A stretch of 64,000 bases of DNA from Aquabacterium sp. (GTDB lineage: Bacteria; Pseudomonadota; Gammaproteobacteria; Burkholderiales; Burkholderiaceae_C). A model generated the notes under the pieces. It saw only the letters and a program-made list of their open reading frames with translations. It ran no database searches and was not told the DNA's origin. This document shows, in pieces, positions 1 to 8,716 of this stretch. The DNA lies in NCBI RefSeq assembly GCF_029946005.1, contig NZ_JAQSDR010000009.1, forward strand, positions 186,001-250,000, written 5' to 3'. Both the position numbers and the translations under genes were made by a program. The first letter of the stretch is position 1. Every line of letters begins with the position of its first letter.

Positions 1-1207
1 CAACGTCGATGTCGGGGGGCTCGTTGCGCTCGCGTGAAATGAAACGCTCGAACAGCAGCGTGTTGCGGGCCGGGTCGATTTCGGTGATGCCCAGGCAATA
101 ACACACGGTGGAGTTGGCGGCGCTGCCACGGCCTTGGCACAGAATGTTTCTGGACCGGGCGAAGCTCACGATGTCGTGCACGGTGAGGAAGTATTGTTCA
201 AAGCCGAGTTCGCTGATCAGGGCCAGTTCTTTCTCGATCTGGTCGGTCACCTCATTGGGGATGCCCTTGGGAAAGCGCCCAAGGCCTCCCTCCTGGGTCA
301 ATTGACGCAGGTGCGATGCGGCGGTTTCACCGGCGGGGACGATCTCTTCGGGGTATTCGTAGCTGAGCTCGTCCAGGCTGAAGTGGCACTGGGCCACCAC
401 TTCTTGTGTGGTGGCCAGCAGGTCGGCGGGATAGCGCCGGGCCAGCCTCAAGCGACTGCGCAAGTGCTGCTCGGCATGACCTTGCAGGCCCAAGCCGCAA
501 TCGGGCAGCGACTTGCCCAGGCGCGTGGCGGTCAGCACGTCCTGCAGCGGCTTGCGGGATCGCACATGCATGTGGACATCACCGCTGGCCAGCAGGGGCA
601 CGCCGCTTTGGTGGCCAAGGTCGCGCAGGCAGCGCAGCCACCAAGCATCGTCCAGGGCGTTGAGCAATTCGACCGCAAGCCAGCATCGGCCTGCGAAGTG
701 GGTTTGTAGCCACTGAGCCTGTTGCAGCAACTGGGGCCATGCCGTGCGCCGATGGGGCACCATCAGGATCAGGCAGTCTTTCAGGTTTGATGCCTGAATG
801 TCTGGCAGCCTGAGCGTGTCGGTGCCTTTGCCTGGCGTGGCACGCCGAAGCCGGGTGATGAACTCGCAGAGTTGAGCGTAGCCCTCGCGTCGGCGAGCCA
901 GCAGCACCAGTTTGAAGTCAGGCTCTGCCTCGACGGTGAACTCGCTGCCGATGATCAACTTGAAATCGGGTGGATCGTTGCCATCGGCCAGGGCCTGTTC
1001 ACGCGCCTTGCGCAAGGCCAGGTGGGCGCGCACCACCCCGGCCACCGAGCAGTCATCGGTCAAGGCCAAGGCGGTGTAGCCCAAGGCCAAAGCACGGTCC
1101 ACCAACTCGCCCGGGTGCGCTGCGCCACGCAAAAAGCTGAAGTTCGACACGCAATGCAGCTCGGCATAAGCGGGCAAGGCTGCGCGGCTGGGTCGGCTCG
1201 TCGTCAT
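1..1207 (-). CDS. dnaE2: Error-prone DNA polymerase DnaE2 (ImuC), 5' part only
   Basis: Alpha-type C-family polymerase that performs translesion synthesis in the SOS mutasome with ImuA and ImuB. Only about 402 N-terminal residues are present, and the gene runs off the left window edge; the family is usually about 1,000-1,100 residues. The N-terminus holds a PHP-domain region (ELHCVSNFSFLRGAAHP near residue 17). The last visible part carries the polymerase signature LCQGRGSAANS followed by ERNEPPDIDV, typical of DnaE2. The ATG at 1207 overlaps the imuB stop by four bases (ATGA), indicating translational coupling in an imuA-imuB-dnaE2 operon. Expression should be SOS-inducible from the LexA box upstream of imuA. 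The identity is clear; only the C-terminus is missing. Confidence 0.95.
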   Translation of the reverse strand, partial: MTTSRPSRAALPAYAELHCVSNFSFLRGAAHPGELVDRALALGYTALALTDDCSVAGVVRAHLALRKAREQALADGNDPPDFKLIIGSEFTVEAEPDFKLVLLARRREGYAQLCEFITRLRRATPGKGTDTLRLPDIQASNLKDCLILMVPHRRTAWPQLLQQAQWLQTHFAGRCWLAVELLNALDDAWWLRCLRDLGHQSGVPLLASGDVHMHVRSRKPLQDVLTATRLGKSLPDCGLGLQGHAEQHLRSRLRLARRYPADLLATTQEVVAQCHFSLDELSYEYPEEIVPAGETAASHLRQLTQEGGLGRFPKGIPNEVTDQIEKELALISELGFEQYFLTVHDIVSFARSRNILCQGRGSAANSTVCYCLGITEIDPARNTLLFERFISRERNEPPDIDV

Positions 1208-2529
1208 GCAAAGATGCCATGCAGGAACAAGGGGCTGGACTGGGTCTCTTGCACATGCCGTTCTCGGAAAACCCACAACAGCCCGGCTTGGTCGTTGTGC
1301 GCCAGGTAATAGTCGCGGGCCACGCTTTGCCCATCCCACCAACCGGCCTCCACGCGGTGGGGCCCGGCCAGCCATTGCAAGGGGCGCAAGGTCAATGCTT
1401 GAGGCTCTGGCAGCAGCCAGGCGGGCTGCGGATGGTCGGCGATGGGCTGGACAGCGCTGCGCATGTTGGCCGCGGGCGCGGCATCCACCGCAGGGATCCA
1501 ATGTTGTGCGTGCTCGATCCGGTGGTCGGCTTGCACCACCGCTTGCCTGACGTGGTCCTTGCCCAGCCTGGCGGACAGCCTGTCCAGCAGGGTGGACAAG
1601 GCCTGCCGTTGCTGGCGCTGCGCGACAAGCGAGGCCAGGGCATCCGGCCCGGCGCCCAGGCCCAGCGTGCTGTGCTCCTGGAAAAGGCAATCGCTGTCGA
1701 TGGCCAGCGCTTCAACCTCGTCAACGTGGAGGCTCAGGTCACCCACCGGGCCGCCCAGCGTGGTGCGGTTCAGGTGCTCGGCCAGCAAGCGGTGCAGGCG
1801 GTTGATGTCGCGTGAGGCCTCGGACAGGCGCATGACCAGCTCACCTTGGCCGGCCACATCGCGGCGATGAAAATCAAGCTGCCAGCGCAAGGTCAAGGAC
1901 CTGACGCCACTGTGGCGCCCCGCCAGCCAGGCGCACAAGGGCTGCAGCAAGCGCTTGGCCGCGAACACCAGAGAGGCGGCGTTGTCTACCCGGCCTGGCA
2001 ACTCCAGCCGCAAGTCGAAGCGCTCTGGCGCCTGCACCCACTCGAAGGCTTCGGGCTTGGTGCCATGCGCCTGGTCCAGCGCCAGCAGCAAGGCCGCACC
2101 GAAGCGGCGGCTCATGCCATGCCGAGGCAAACGGCGAACGTCGCCCAGGGTCTGGCAACCCAGTCTGGACAAGGTGGCTTCGTGGGCATGCACGGCGGTG
2201 ATGGTGGACAAGGGCAGCTCGTCAAGGCGGTTGCTTTTGCCTTTAGTGGGGCGTCCGTACCGGGCCCGCGCCAACGTGGCCAAAGCCGTGGGACCGCACG
2301 CCCACCGAGCCCATCCCAGTGGCGCAGCGCCTTGCACGATCAGGCGTTTCAGGTTCTGCGAACCGCCAAAAAGACGGTGGCTGGCATGCACCTCCATGAC
2401 CACCCCCTCGTCCAGCAAGGCCACTCGGGGCGAGAACTGCAAGGCCCACCAGGCAAGCGACAAAGCATCAAGGCTTTCATCAGGCGACGAGGGGGCCTCT
2501 TCGGGCAGCAGCGCGATCCAAAAAAGCAT
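1204..2529 (-). CDS. imuB: ImuB, Y-family polymerase-like mutasome hub
   Basis: 441 residues. ImuB proteins resemble DinB/UmuC polymerases but lack catalytic acidic residues; they bridge DnaE2 to the beta clamp. The N-terminus (MLFWIALLPEEAP) does not show the usual Y-family metal-binding DxDxFFAxVE motif, as expected. Y-family-like core segments follow (ALLDEGVVMEVHASHRLFGG, LPLSTI, GDVRRLPRHGMSRRFG). It lies seven bases after imuA and overlaps dnaE2 by four bases. The C-terminus includes a WWDGQSVARDYYLA segment common in ImuB. Inactivity as a polymerase is inferred from the family and the missing N-terminal motif. Confidence 0.93.
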   Translation of the reverse strand: MLFWIALLPEEAPSSPDESLDALSLAWWALQFSPRVALLDEGVVMEVHASHRLFGGSQNLKRLIVQGAAPLGWARWACGPTALATLARARYGRPTKGKSNRLDELPLSTITAVHAHEATLSRLGCQTLGDVRRLPRHGMSRRFGAALLLALDQAHGTKPEAFEWVQAPERFDLRLELPGRVDNAASLVFAAKRLLQPLCAWLAGRHSGVRSLTLRWQLDFHRRDVAGQGELVMRLSEASRDINRLHRLLAEHLNRTTLGGPVGDLSLHVDEVEALAIDSDCLFQEHSTLGLGAGPDALASLVAQRQQRQALSTLLDRLSARLGKDHVRQAVVQADHRIEHAQHWIPAVDAAPAANMRSAVQPIADHPQPAWLLPEPQALTLRPLQWLAGPHRVEAGWWDGQSVARDYYLAHNDQAGLLWVFRERHVQETQSSPLFLHGIFA

Positions 2530-2535
2530 GGCCCA

Positions 2536-3243
2536 TCACCACGGGCCGCAGCCCTTGAGCGGCACGGACCGCTGGATCAAAGGTTCCAGCCCGGCGGGCC
2601 AATGGGGCAACTCAATGATTCGGTCGAGCAAGGGGCCGCGCCGCTTCAGAATGTTCACCCGAAGCGGCGGCGGAAGTTTGGGCGGGTGCCCACTCACGCT
2701 CACTTCGAGCCGAAGCGGCGCGGCCGAGGATTCGGTGCGCGAAGCCTGGCGCCTGAAAATGAAGGCCAGTGCGGGATGGTGCATGGCACAGGCCTGCAAA
2801 CGCCGCAGTTGGTCAGACCGGGCCTGGGGCAGCCAAGCCAGGACGGCGCTGACGCTGCGCGATTTCAAGGCTTGTTCCGTGGCCCACAAGGATTCGGTGG
2901 GTGTGCGGGTTTCAATCCACACCAAGCGGTCTTCGCGCAGGCCTTCTCGCCGCAAGGCCGGCAGGTGCGGGCTGTGCGGCGGATTGACCAGCAGCACCGT
3001 GCCGCCTTGCGACACGAGCCTCGCCAGTGCGGGCGACAAGAGACGCCATTCCGCATGCCCCTCGGGCGCCTGCAGCACCTCCGTCAGTGCTTGACAGGGC
3101 CAGCCGCCTCCGGGCAGTTCGGCATCGAGTGCCGGGTGCCCCGTCGACAGGACCGGTGTGGCCTGACCGCCCAGTGCATTGCCGCGCCACACCGTCTGGG
3201 CGATGTGGTCGGGCAAAACAGGGGACTGGCGGGCGAGCGACAT
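2536..3243 (-). CDS. imuA: ImuA, RecA-like SOS mutasome protein
   Basis: 235 residues, first gene of the cassette. ImuA proteins are RecA/SulA-related and act with ImuB and DnaE2 in damage-induced mutagenesis. The conserved N-terminal block (VWRGNALGG, GHPALDAELPGGGWPCQALTE) and the central VLLVNPPHSPHLPAL segment match the family. The ATG at 3243 is the only plausible start, because an in-frame TAA lies six codons upstream. No Shine-Dalgarno sequence is visible and the LexA box ends only 14 bases upstream, so the transcript may be leaderless or nearly so. Confidence 0.93.
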   Translation of the reverse strand: MSLARQSPVLPDHIAQTVWRGNALGGQATPVLSTGHPALDAELPGGGWPCQALTEVLQAPEGHAEWRLLSPALARLVSQGGTVLLVNPPHSPHLPALRREGLREDRLVWIETRTPTESLWATEQALKSRSVSAVLAWLPQARSDQLRRLQACAMHHPALAFIFRRQASRTESSAAPLRLEVSVSGHPPKLPPPLRVNILKRRGPLLDRIIELPHWPAGLEPLIQRSVPLKGCGPW

Positions 3244-3257
3244 GGAGGGTGTGGATA

Positions 3258-3273
3258 CTGTTTATTTGTACAG
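3258..3273 (-). promoter_or_regulatory. LexA (SOS) box of the imuA-imuB-dnaE2 operon
   Basis: CTGTTTATTTGTACAG reads as CTG-N10-CAG, a perfect match to the E. coli-type LexA core with an AT-rich centre. It lies 14 bases upstream of the imuA ATG. LexA bound here would cover the promoter and release on RecA-stimulated autocleavage. Confidence 0.9.
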
Positions 3274-3315
3274 TATCGTACCGCAACCCAGCCGCGCCGT
3301 GTTGAGCAAATGACG

Positions 3316-3786
3316 TCAGCGGGGTTTTCTGAACTCGTCCTCGATCCAAGCCGTGGCGGAGGCCATGTTCAGCTTGAAGCTGGCCGACACCCGCACTTGT
3401 GCCACCTGGTCACCGCCATCGTCGTGCGCGGCCAGCAGCGCATGCGGCTCGTACTCGTCGGCCACGATGTCCAGCGTGATGCGCCACTGGCGGGCCGCCA
3501 CCGTCACCACCACCTCCTTGTGCAAGGTGGCATGCAGTTGCTGCTCGTGGCGGCGGATCACCTCCGAGGCTGTCTTGACCAAGGTGTTGAAGGCTGCCGT
3601 GTCCAGCGGCTTTGGGTTCTTCTTGTCCCTGCCCATGGTCCAGGGGCCGACGAGGGCGGGTTCGGGCTCGCCATCGCGCAGCATCTCAACGGCCCAGCCT
3701 TCGTCATCGTTGTTCTTGATGACGCGGGCCGTCCAGCCGTTGTCGGACCACAGGCGGGCTTCTTTCACAGGTGTCGTTTCAGTCAT
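3316..3786 (-). CDS. Conserved hypothetical protein, 156 aa
   Basis: I do not recognise a named family. The protein is soluble and acidic, with no signal peptide or membrane segment. It starts MTETTPVKEARLW and has several Trp residues. The C-terminal half reads like a small alpha/beta domain (VVVTVAARQWRITLDIVADEYEPH). It lies between leuA and imuA on the same strand, but the LexA promoter separates it from imuA and a 16-base gap separates it from the leuA stop. It could be read through from leuA. Codon use looks like the neighbours. Confidence 0.75.
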   Translation of the reverse strand: MTETTPVKEARLWSDNGWTARVIKNNDDEGWAVEMLRDGEPEPALVGPWTMGRDKKNPKPLDTAAFNTLVKTASEVIRRHEQQLHATLHKEVVVTVAARQWRITLDIVADEYEPHALLAAHDDGGDQVAQVRVSASFKLNMASATAWIEDEFRKPR

Positions 3787-3802
3787 CCGCCGATCTTACG
3801 TC

Positions 3803-5467
3803 TCAGGCCCGGTTCAGCCGGTTGAGCGCCTGCACCAGGGCTTGCAAGGAGGCCGTGACCAGGTTGGGATGCCAGCCCGCGCCGTGCACGCTGCCGACCA
3901 CGCCTGGCCCGCCCAGCTCAACCCAGGCCAAGGCCGATGCGTCTGAGCCTTGCCCCGTGGCGTGCTCTTCATAACCTTGCAACTGCACGCCCGGTGGCAG
4001 GTCCAATGCCTGCAAGGCATGCCAGGCCGCATCCAGCGGGCCATTGCCTTGGCCCACCAGGTCCCGTGTCTGCCCATCCACCTTCATGGCCAGGCTCACA
4101 TGGGTCACGGCCCCGTGCGTTTCAAGCTGATGGCTCACCAACGCCAGCGGCGCGGTGCGTTCAAGGTATTCGCCACGAAATAAATCCCACAAGACGCTTG
4201 AAGTCAGCTCGCGCCCCGTGTCATCGGCCACGCGTTGCACGATGCCGCTGAATTCGATTTGCGCACGGCGCGGCAACACCAGCCCGTAGGCCGACTCCAG
4301 CAAGTACGTGATGCCGCCTTTGCCCGATTGGCTGTTGACCCGCACCACCGCCTCGTAATTGCCCCCCACATCGGCCGGGTCAATGGGCAGGTAAGGCACG
4401 GCCCACAAGGTCTGCCCCACCTGGGCCGTCATGCCTTTGCGGATGGCGTCCTGGTGCGATCCTGAAAACGCCGTGAAGACCAGATCACCCGCATAAGGAT
4501 GGCGCGGGTGAACGGGCAGCGAGATGCATTGCTCCACCTCGCGCGCCAAGGCATGCAGGTTCGAAAAATCAAGGCCCGGGCTGACACCTTGGCTGTAGAG
4601 GTTGAGCGCCAGGGTGACCAGATCGACATTGCCGGTGCGCTCGCCATTGCCAAACAGGCAGCCTTCAACGCGTTGCGCGCCGGCCATCAAGGCCAACTCG
4701 GCCGCAGCCACGGCGGTGCCCCGGTCGTTGTGCGGGTGCACGCTCAACACGATGGCATCGCGCCGCGCCAAGTGGCGGTGCATCCACTCGATCTGGTCGG
4801 CGTAGACGTTGGGGGTCGATGCTTCGACTGTGGCCGGCAAGTTGATGATGGCCGGGCGCTCGGGGGTGGGTTGCCAAACCTCGGTCACGGCATTGCAGAC
4901 CTCCAGCGCGAAATCCAGCTCGGTGGTGCTGAAGGTTTCCGGGCTGTACTGAAGCGTCCAATGGGTTTCGGGATGCTCGTCGGCCAGTTGCTTGATCAGG
5001 CGCGCGCTGTTGACCGCCAATTGCCGAACCTCGGCCTGGCTCATGTTGAACACCCATTGGCGCCAGGCGGGTGCCGTGGCGTTGTAAAGGTGGACGATGG
5101 CGCGCGGTGCACCGCGCAGTGATTCGAACGTGCGGCGGATCAGATCTTCCCGGGCCTGGGTGATGACCTCGATGGTCACGTCATCGGGAATGTGCCCGTC
5201 ATCGATGAGCGTTCGCACCAGGTCGAAGTCGGTTTGCGAGGCCGCAGGAAACGCCACTTCGATTTCCTTGAAACCGATGTTGACCAAGGTCTTGAACAGG
5301 CGCAGCTTGGTGGCGCCATCCATGGGTTCGAACAGCGCCTGGTTGCCATCGCGCAGGTCGGTGCTCATCCACACAGGTGCCTGGGTCAGGCGCTGTTGGG
5401 GCCAGGTGCGGTCTGGCAAGTCAACGGTGGGGGCCGGGCGGTATTTTTGAGAGGGGTCTTTCAACAT
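3803..5467 (-). CDS. leuA: 2-isopropylmalate synthase (LeuA, second bacterial type)
   Basis: 554 residues, the length of the LeuA_bact2 group. It condenses acetyl-CoA with 2-oxoisovalerate, the first committed step of leucine synthesis, in the cytoplasm. The N-terminal HMGL-like TIM barrel shows the [12 protein letters not shown] metal/substrate motif near residue 37, [12 protein letters not shown] near residue 245 (HxH metal ligands) and the [12 protein letters not shown] loop. The C-terminus (about 440-554) is the LeuA allosteric dimer domain that binds leucine. The ATG at 5467 has a GGAG sequence 10 bases upstream. The gene is alone, without leuBCD, and is preceded by a leader peptide and attenuator. 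It probably responds to both leucine-tRNA charging and leucine feedback. Confidence 0.97.
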   Translation of the reverse strand: MLKDPSQKYRPAPTVDLPDRTWPQQRLTQAPVWMSTDLRDGNQALFEPMDGATKLRLFKTLVNIGFKEIEVAFPAASQTDFDLVRTLIDDGHIPDDVTIEVITQAREDLIRRTFESLRGAPRAIVHLYNATAPAWRQWVFNMSQAEVRQLAVNSARLIKQLADEHPETHWTLQYSPETFSTTELDFALEVCNAVTEVWQPTPERPAIINLPATVEASTPNVYADQIEWMHRHLARRDAIVLSVHPHNDRGTAVAAAELALMAGAQRVEGCLFGNGERTGNVDLVTLALNLYSQGVSPGLDFSNLHALAREVEQCISLPVHPRHPYAGDLVFTAFSGSHQDAIRKGMTAQVGQTLWAVPYLPIDPADVGGNYEAVVRVNSQSGKGGITYLLESAYGLVLPRRAQIEFSGIVQRVADDTGRELTSSVLWDLFRGEYLERTAPLALVSHQLETHGAVTHVSLAMKVDGQTRDLVGQGNGPLDAAWHALQALDLPPGVQLQGYEEHATGQGSDASALAWVELGGPGVVGSVHGAGWHPNLVTASLQALVQALNRLNRA

Positions 5468-5487
5468 GATAAAAATGCTCCAGAAAT

Positions 5488-5512
5488 GAAAAAGCCAGCT
5501 CGAAAGCTGGCT
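5488..5512 (-). terminator. leuA attenuator: intrinsic terminator between leader peptide and leuA
   Basis: On the minus strand the RNA forms an 8-bp perfect stem AGCCAGCU/AGCUGGCU closed by a UUCG tetraloop and followed by a run of five U. It lies 33 bases after the leader-peptide stop and 20 bases before the leuA ATG. The CCAGCC of its 5' arm can alternatively pair with GGCTGG in the leader coding region, giving an antiterminator. That GGCT segment can itself pair with AGCCA just upstream. This is the layout of ribosome-mediated attenuation. Confidence 0.85.
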
Positions 5513-5545
5513 GGAGGGGTGTCGGAGGTTGGTGTGGCTGAAGGG

Positions 5546-5632
5546 TCAACCAAACTCAACACATGCACGCGCACCCACGCCAGCCAAGGTGGCTAGCGAT
5601 AGCAGGGCGAGGGCGGTCATCGACAAGTTCAT
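5546..5632 (-). CDS. leuA leader peptide, 28 aa, Leu-rich
   Basis: Short frame ATG to TGA, too short for usual gene finders. Six of 28 codons encode Leu, clustered in the segment ALALLSLATLAG. Two of them are CTA, rare in such a GC-rich genome, as expected for control codons. It sits directly upstream of a terminator hairpin and leuA. When charged Leu-tRNA is scarce, a ribosome stalled on these codons would favour the antiterminator and leuA transcription. The role is inferred from position, codon content and RNA pairing. Confidence 0.8.
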   Translation of the reverse strand: MNLSMTALALLSLATLAGVGARACVEFG

Positions 5633-5664
5633 GGGCACAGTGTGACTTGCCATGAAGGTGAATG

Positions 5665-6114
5665 TCAACGTTGGACCCAGGTCGCGAGGGTCTTTTTAAC
5701 GAAATCTGCGCCATTGGAGGTGGTCAGTGGCGTGCAACTGACCGCCCCGCCCGGCAAGGTGCAGGCAGTGGCTTCCAGCAGATAGACCCTGACGGTGGCC
5801 GCGCCTTCGGTGTACCCGGCGGCAGGGCTGTTGTCCGTGCAGCGCACCGTGACGGTGTAAGGCGCTAAAGTGCCGGGCATGGCCACGTTCTGGGATGCCG
5901 GGCAAAGGGGGACGGCTGGCCGTGCGATCTGATAGCGAGCCCAATCCAGTCCGGCCAGGGCGGCCTGGTTGGCCCGCGTGCTGCTCAACTCCTGGGTATA
6001 GCCACTTTGCACCGAGGTGAGCACCGTGATGCCAAACACCATGAGGCTTGACATCAGCACCACGGCCGCAATCACCAGCACGCTGGAAAATCCACCTTGC
6101 CTTTGGTCAGCCAT
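5665..6114 (-). CDS. mshP: MSHA biogenesis protein MshP
   Basis: 149 residues. PilX/MshP-type minor pilin-like protein, last gene of the MSHA pilus operon. An N-terminal membrane helix follows a GGF type IV prepilin-like cleavage site (RQGGFSSVLVIAAVVLMSS), where Ser-Val replaces the usual Thr-Leu-Glu, as is common in MshP/PilX. Conserved ELSSTRANQAALAGLDWARYQI follows, also typical. It overlaps mshO by eight bases. No mshQ follows; leuA regulatory DNA comes next. Confidence 0.88.
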   Translation of the reverse strand: MADQRQGGFSSVLVIAAVVLMSSLMVFGITVLTSVQSGYTQELSSTRANQAALAGLDWARYQIARPAVPLCPASQNVAMPGTLAPYTVTVRCTDNSPAAGYTEGAATVRVYLLEATACTLPGGAVSCTPLTTSNGADFVKKTLATWVQR

Positions 6115-7093
6115 CGTTGGCCCCCACCGAGAAGATCAGCTCCGCCTGCTCCGGGATCCCGCCCGCGGGAACAGGCGCCGACAGGGTCATCTTGATGGTG
6201 ACCAGCCCACCGCGCCCACGCATGCCTGCGGGCTCAAGCGTGGAGGCCACCGACGTGATGTTGCACGCGATGTTGGTGGCCAGCGACACCGCCTGGACGC
6301 CGCCGCCAAAGGCAACGGGTTGTACCGGCAGGATGTTGTAGCCCGAGTAGCGTGTGAGCGTTCCAGACGTGATGTCGCAGGCGTAAGTCACGGGCGACGA
6401 TGCGATCATGTAAAAGCGCTTGATCCGAGGTGACTCACCTGGAGCAGGGATGTCGGGAAACGTGTTGGGGGCCATGGTGATTTGCCGGCCACGGCGTGTG
6501 GCGTTCCAGGCGGCCAGGCTCACCAGTCGCGACTTGATGCTTTGCACGGCTGGCAACGCTGCATTGGCATAAGGATCACCTGTCAACCCCGTTGTGTTAG
6601 TGGGCGAGACCACGACAAAGTCGCTGCCATTCACCACTGCGGCATTGCCCACTGGGGTCACGTCTCCCAAAGACATGAAACAGGTGTCTGTGCAGGCGGC
6701 CGATGCGCCGAATGCCAGTTCGTCCGGGGTGGCCGTGCAACTGGGTGTTGTCGGGCACGCGGGCACGCCCACCAACGGATTCCCCGCCAGGTAGCGGCCC
6801 TGGGCATGCACCTGCAAAAACTCGATGAAGTAGCGGTTGCCCACATTGCGCACCCGCACACTGTTGGGCAAAGCCGTGGAAAAATCGGCCGTGAGTTTGC
6901 TTTGCACCCAGTCCAGGTTGGTGGTGACCCGGGCCCGCGCCGAGGCCTCCATGTAGGCCGTCATGGGCATGCGCAACATCGGGATGGCCACCGTGGCCAG
7001 AAGGCTGAGCAAGGTCAGCGCAATGACCATCTCGACCAGGGTGAAGCCCCTGGCTGAATGGTGCCAAGCCGCGTTAGAAGATGGTGGGCGCAT
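6107..7093 (-). CDS. mshO: MSHA biogenesis protein MshO (minor pilin)
   Basis: 328 residues. It has a class III/type IV prepilin signal HSARGFTLVEMVIALTLL, with Gly-1, Phe+1 and Glu+5 for PilD-type peptidase cleavage and N-methylation. A C-terminal pilin-like domain follows. MshO is a minor pseudopilin that helps start pilus assembly in the inner membrane. It overlaps mshD at its start and mshP at its end, so the minor pilins are translationally coupled. Confidence 0.9.
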   Translation of the reverse strand: MRPPSSNAAWHHSARGFTLVEMVIALTLLSLLATVAIPMLRMPMTAYMEASARARVTTNLDWVQSKLTADFSTALPNSVRVRNVGNRYFIEFLQVHAQGRYLAGNPLVGVPACPTTPSCTATPDELAFGASAACTDTCFMSLGDVTPVGNAAVVNGSDFVVVSPTNTTGLTGDPYANAALPAVQSIKSRLVSLAAWNATRRGRQITMAPNTFPDIPAPGESPRIKRFYMIASSPVTYACDITSGTLTRYSGYNILPVQPVAFGGGVQAVSLATNIACNITSVASTLEPAGMRGRGGLVTIKMTLSAPVPAGGIPEQAELIFSVGANDG

Positions 7094-7673
7094 GCCGAGT
7101 CCGAATAGCCTGAAGCGTCAAAGGCGCGGTGCCGGGGCAGGTCACGGTGACTGAAATGAGCACCGCCTCCATGCTGGGCAGGCCACTCGCCATGGCTTGT
7201 GGTGTCACAGCCGTCACGGAAGTGCAGCCCCGCAACGTGCTGCTGGCTGGATTGAGCACATTGCCTTTGATGTCGCAGATCCCGGCGCAGCCTGGGCCTG
7301 GCTGTACCAGGCCGTTGTAGTCATTAGGGTTGTCAAACCGGGTGTCCAGTGTGGTGGTGGCCGTGTGATAGCGGACCTCGCCGGGCTCTGGGCCCATGAC
7401 CTCCGGCGTGGCGCTGCACCCGGCAGCCCGCAGGTCACAGGTGGTGAAGGGCATCAGGCGTATTTCGTTGAGCAAGGCCTGGGCCACCGTGATGGCCTGA
7501 CGGGTGCGCATCACCTCGGCGGACTGGCTGGCCATGCGCATGAAGATCACCGTCATCGAACCGGCGACGATGCCCAGCAGGGTGATCAGCACCAGGACAT
7601 CGATCAGGGTGAAACCCCGCGACCGCCTCGGCAACGGTGCGCGCCTATTGGTAAGTGATGTGGCTGGTTTCAT
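7074..7673 (-). CDS. mshD: MSHA biogenesis protein MshD (minor pilin)
   Basis: About 199 residues from the ATG at 7673; a GTG at 7688 is an alternative. Prepilin motif RSRGFTLIDVLVLITLLG: position +5 is Asp rather than the nearly universal Glu, as seen in MshD homologues. Several Cys residues in the mature domain (TCDLRAAGC, CAGICD) probably form disulfides. The start overlaps the mshC 3' end by 29 bases. Confidence 0.88.
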   Translation of the reverse strand: MKPATSLTNRRAPLPRRSRGFTLIDVLVLITLLGIVAGSMTVIFMRMASQSAEVMRTRQAITVAQALLNEIRLMPFTTCDLRAAGCSATPEVMGPEPGEVRYHTATTTLDTRFDNPNDYNGLVQPGPGCAGICDIKGNVLNPASSTLRGCTSVTAVTPQAMASGLPSMEAVLISVTVTCPGTAPLTLQAIRTRHAPTIF

Positions 7674-8085
7674 GGGTGACCGCCACACTGTGGGGGCCCA
7701 TCGTGATGGTCAATGGCACGTTCGAGGTCAGCCGACCATCTTGTGCAAACTGAACCAGTGCCGCCCCGCCCATCGTCACGTCTGCCGGTATGCGCAGCGT
7801 GAATGGTGTTCCGGCGTTGCCAGGTTCATCCACGGGGTTGGCCGCCGAGCAAGCGTTCGCGACCGTGTAGAGGGCCTGCACCGTGGTGGGCGTGACCAGG
7901 ACACAAACGCTGCGCTGCTGAACGACCGACAACTTGCGGCAGTACTCCAGCATGGCACCCACCTGGTCACGCACACCCCGTTGATTGACGGGTGTGCGTG
8001 AGTTGAAAACCGGCAGCGAGATCCCCGCCAGGATGCCCAGGATCGCCATCACGACGATCAGCTCGACCATGGTGTAACCGCGCAT
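7645..8085 (-). CDS. mshC: MSHA pilin protein MshC (minor pilin)
   Basis: 146 residues with a very short prepilin leader, MRG then YTMVELIVVMAILG, so Tyr takes the +1 position and Glu is at +5. The rest is a small pilin domain rich in Thr and Val. It lies 17 bases after the major pilin gene and overlaps mshD. In Vibrio-type MSHA systems MshC follows MshA in the same position. No better upstream start is available. Confidence 0.86.
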   Translation of the reverse strand: MRGYTMVELIVVMAILGILAGISLPVFNSRTPVNQRGVRDQVGAMLEYCRKLSVVQQRSVCVLVTPTTVQALYTVANACSAANPVDEPGNAGTPFTLRIPADVTMGGAALVQFAQDGRLTSNVPLTITMGPHSVAVTHETSHITYQ

Positions 8086-8102
8086 GTGCTGCCTGATGTC
8101 AA

Positions 8103-8633
8103 TCAGCAGCCGGTGACGATTGGCGTGCTCAGAACAGGTGCCACGCCCAAGGCGGTAGGTGCCGTGTAGGTGAACTGGCAGGTTGCGGGAGCCGTTGCAC
8201 CCGTGACTCGAACGGTGATCGGGTTGCCGTTCACGATGGTGTAGCCTTCAGTGGGCACGATGCCGGACGCGGCGATGATGCCGTTGGCGTTGGACGCTGG
8301 ATACAGGCGCGTCACGTTGATGAGAACGGGTTCTTCCGTGCACAAACTGCCATTGCCCGTGGTGGCGCTGATGGTGGTGGGCGTGCTGCCTGTGGCCAGG
8401 CACACACCTGGCACCACACCCTGGCGGGCCATGGCAGAGCCATGAACCATGGCAATGGCGGCGGCGGCGGCACCGCGAGCGGCATTGAGCTTGGCCGCCC
8501 GGGCATCGCCCTGCATGTTGGTGAATTTGGGCAAAGCCACGGCCGACAAAATGCCGAGGATCACAATCACGACGATGAGTTCGACCATCGTGAAGCCAGT
8601 TTGTGATTGCCGGGGGTAGGGGTGGTTATTCAT
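8103..8633 (-). CDS. mshA: MshA-type major pilin
   Basis: 176 residues. Prepilin leader MNNHPYPRQSQTG, then FTMVELIVVIVILGILSA with Phe+1 and Glu+5, and the MSHA signature VALPKFTNMQGDARAAKLNAARGA. The mature domain ends in a Cys pair (ATCQFTYTAP ... VTGC) that likely forms the C-terminal disulfide loop. The position between mshG and mshC fits the major pilin (MshA, or MshB by some naming). It is a paralogue of the pilin at 17983-18516, sharing the CQFTYTA and PVLS...GC endings. Confidence 0.9.
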   Translation of the reverse strand: MNNHPYPRQSQTGFTMVELIVVIVILGILSAVALPKFTNMQGDARAAKLNAARGAAAAAIAMVHGSAMARQGVVPGVCLATGSTPTTISATTGNGSLCTEEPVLINVTRLYPASNANGIIAASGIVPTEGYTIVNGNPITVRVTGATAPATCQFTYTAPTALGVAPVLSTPIVTGC

Positions 8634-8716
8634 GATTTATTGACTTTCTGGCAAGAATCATTGACATGAGCGGGATAAATTTCTCACAGTGCGATTCATT
8701 TCGACCGAATTTCTGA

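Noticed and set aside
1846-3825. 659-residue plus-strand open frame over imuB, imuA and the 3316-3786 gene
   Set aside because: It is antisense to clear ImuA and ImuB genes, has low-complexity Gln/Gly/Arg-rich content and no family features; a high-GC shadow frame.
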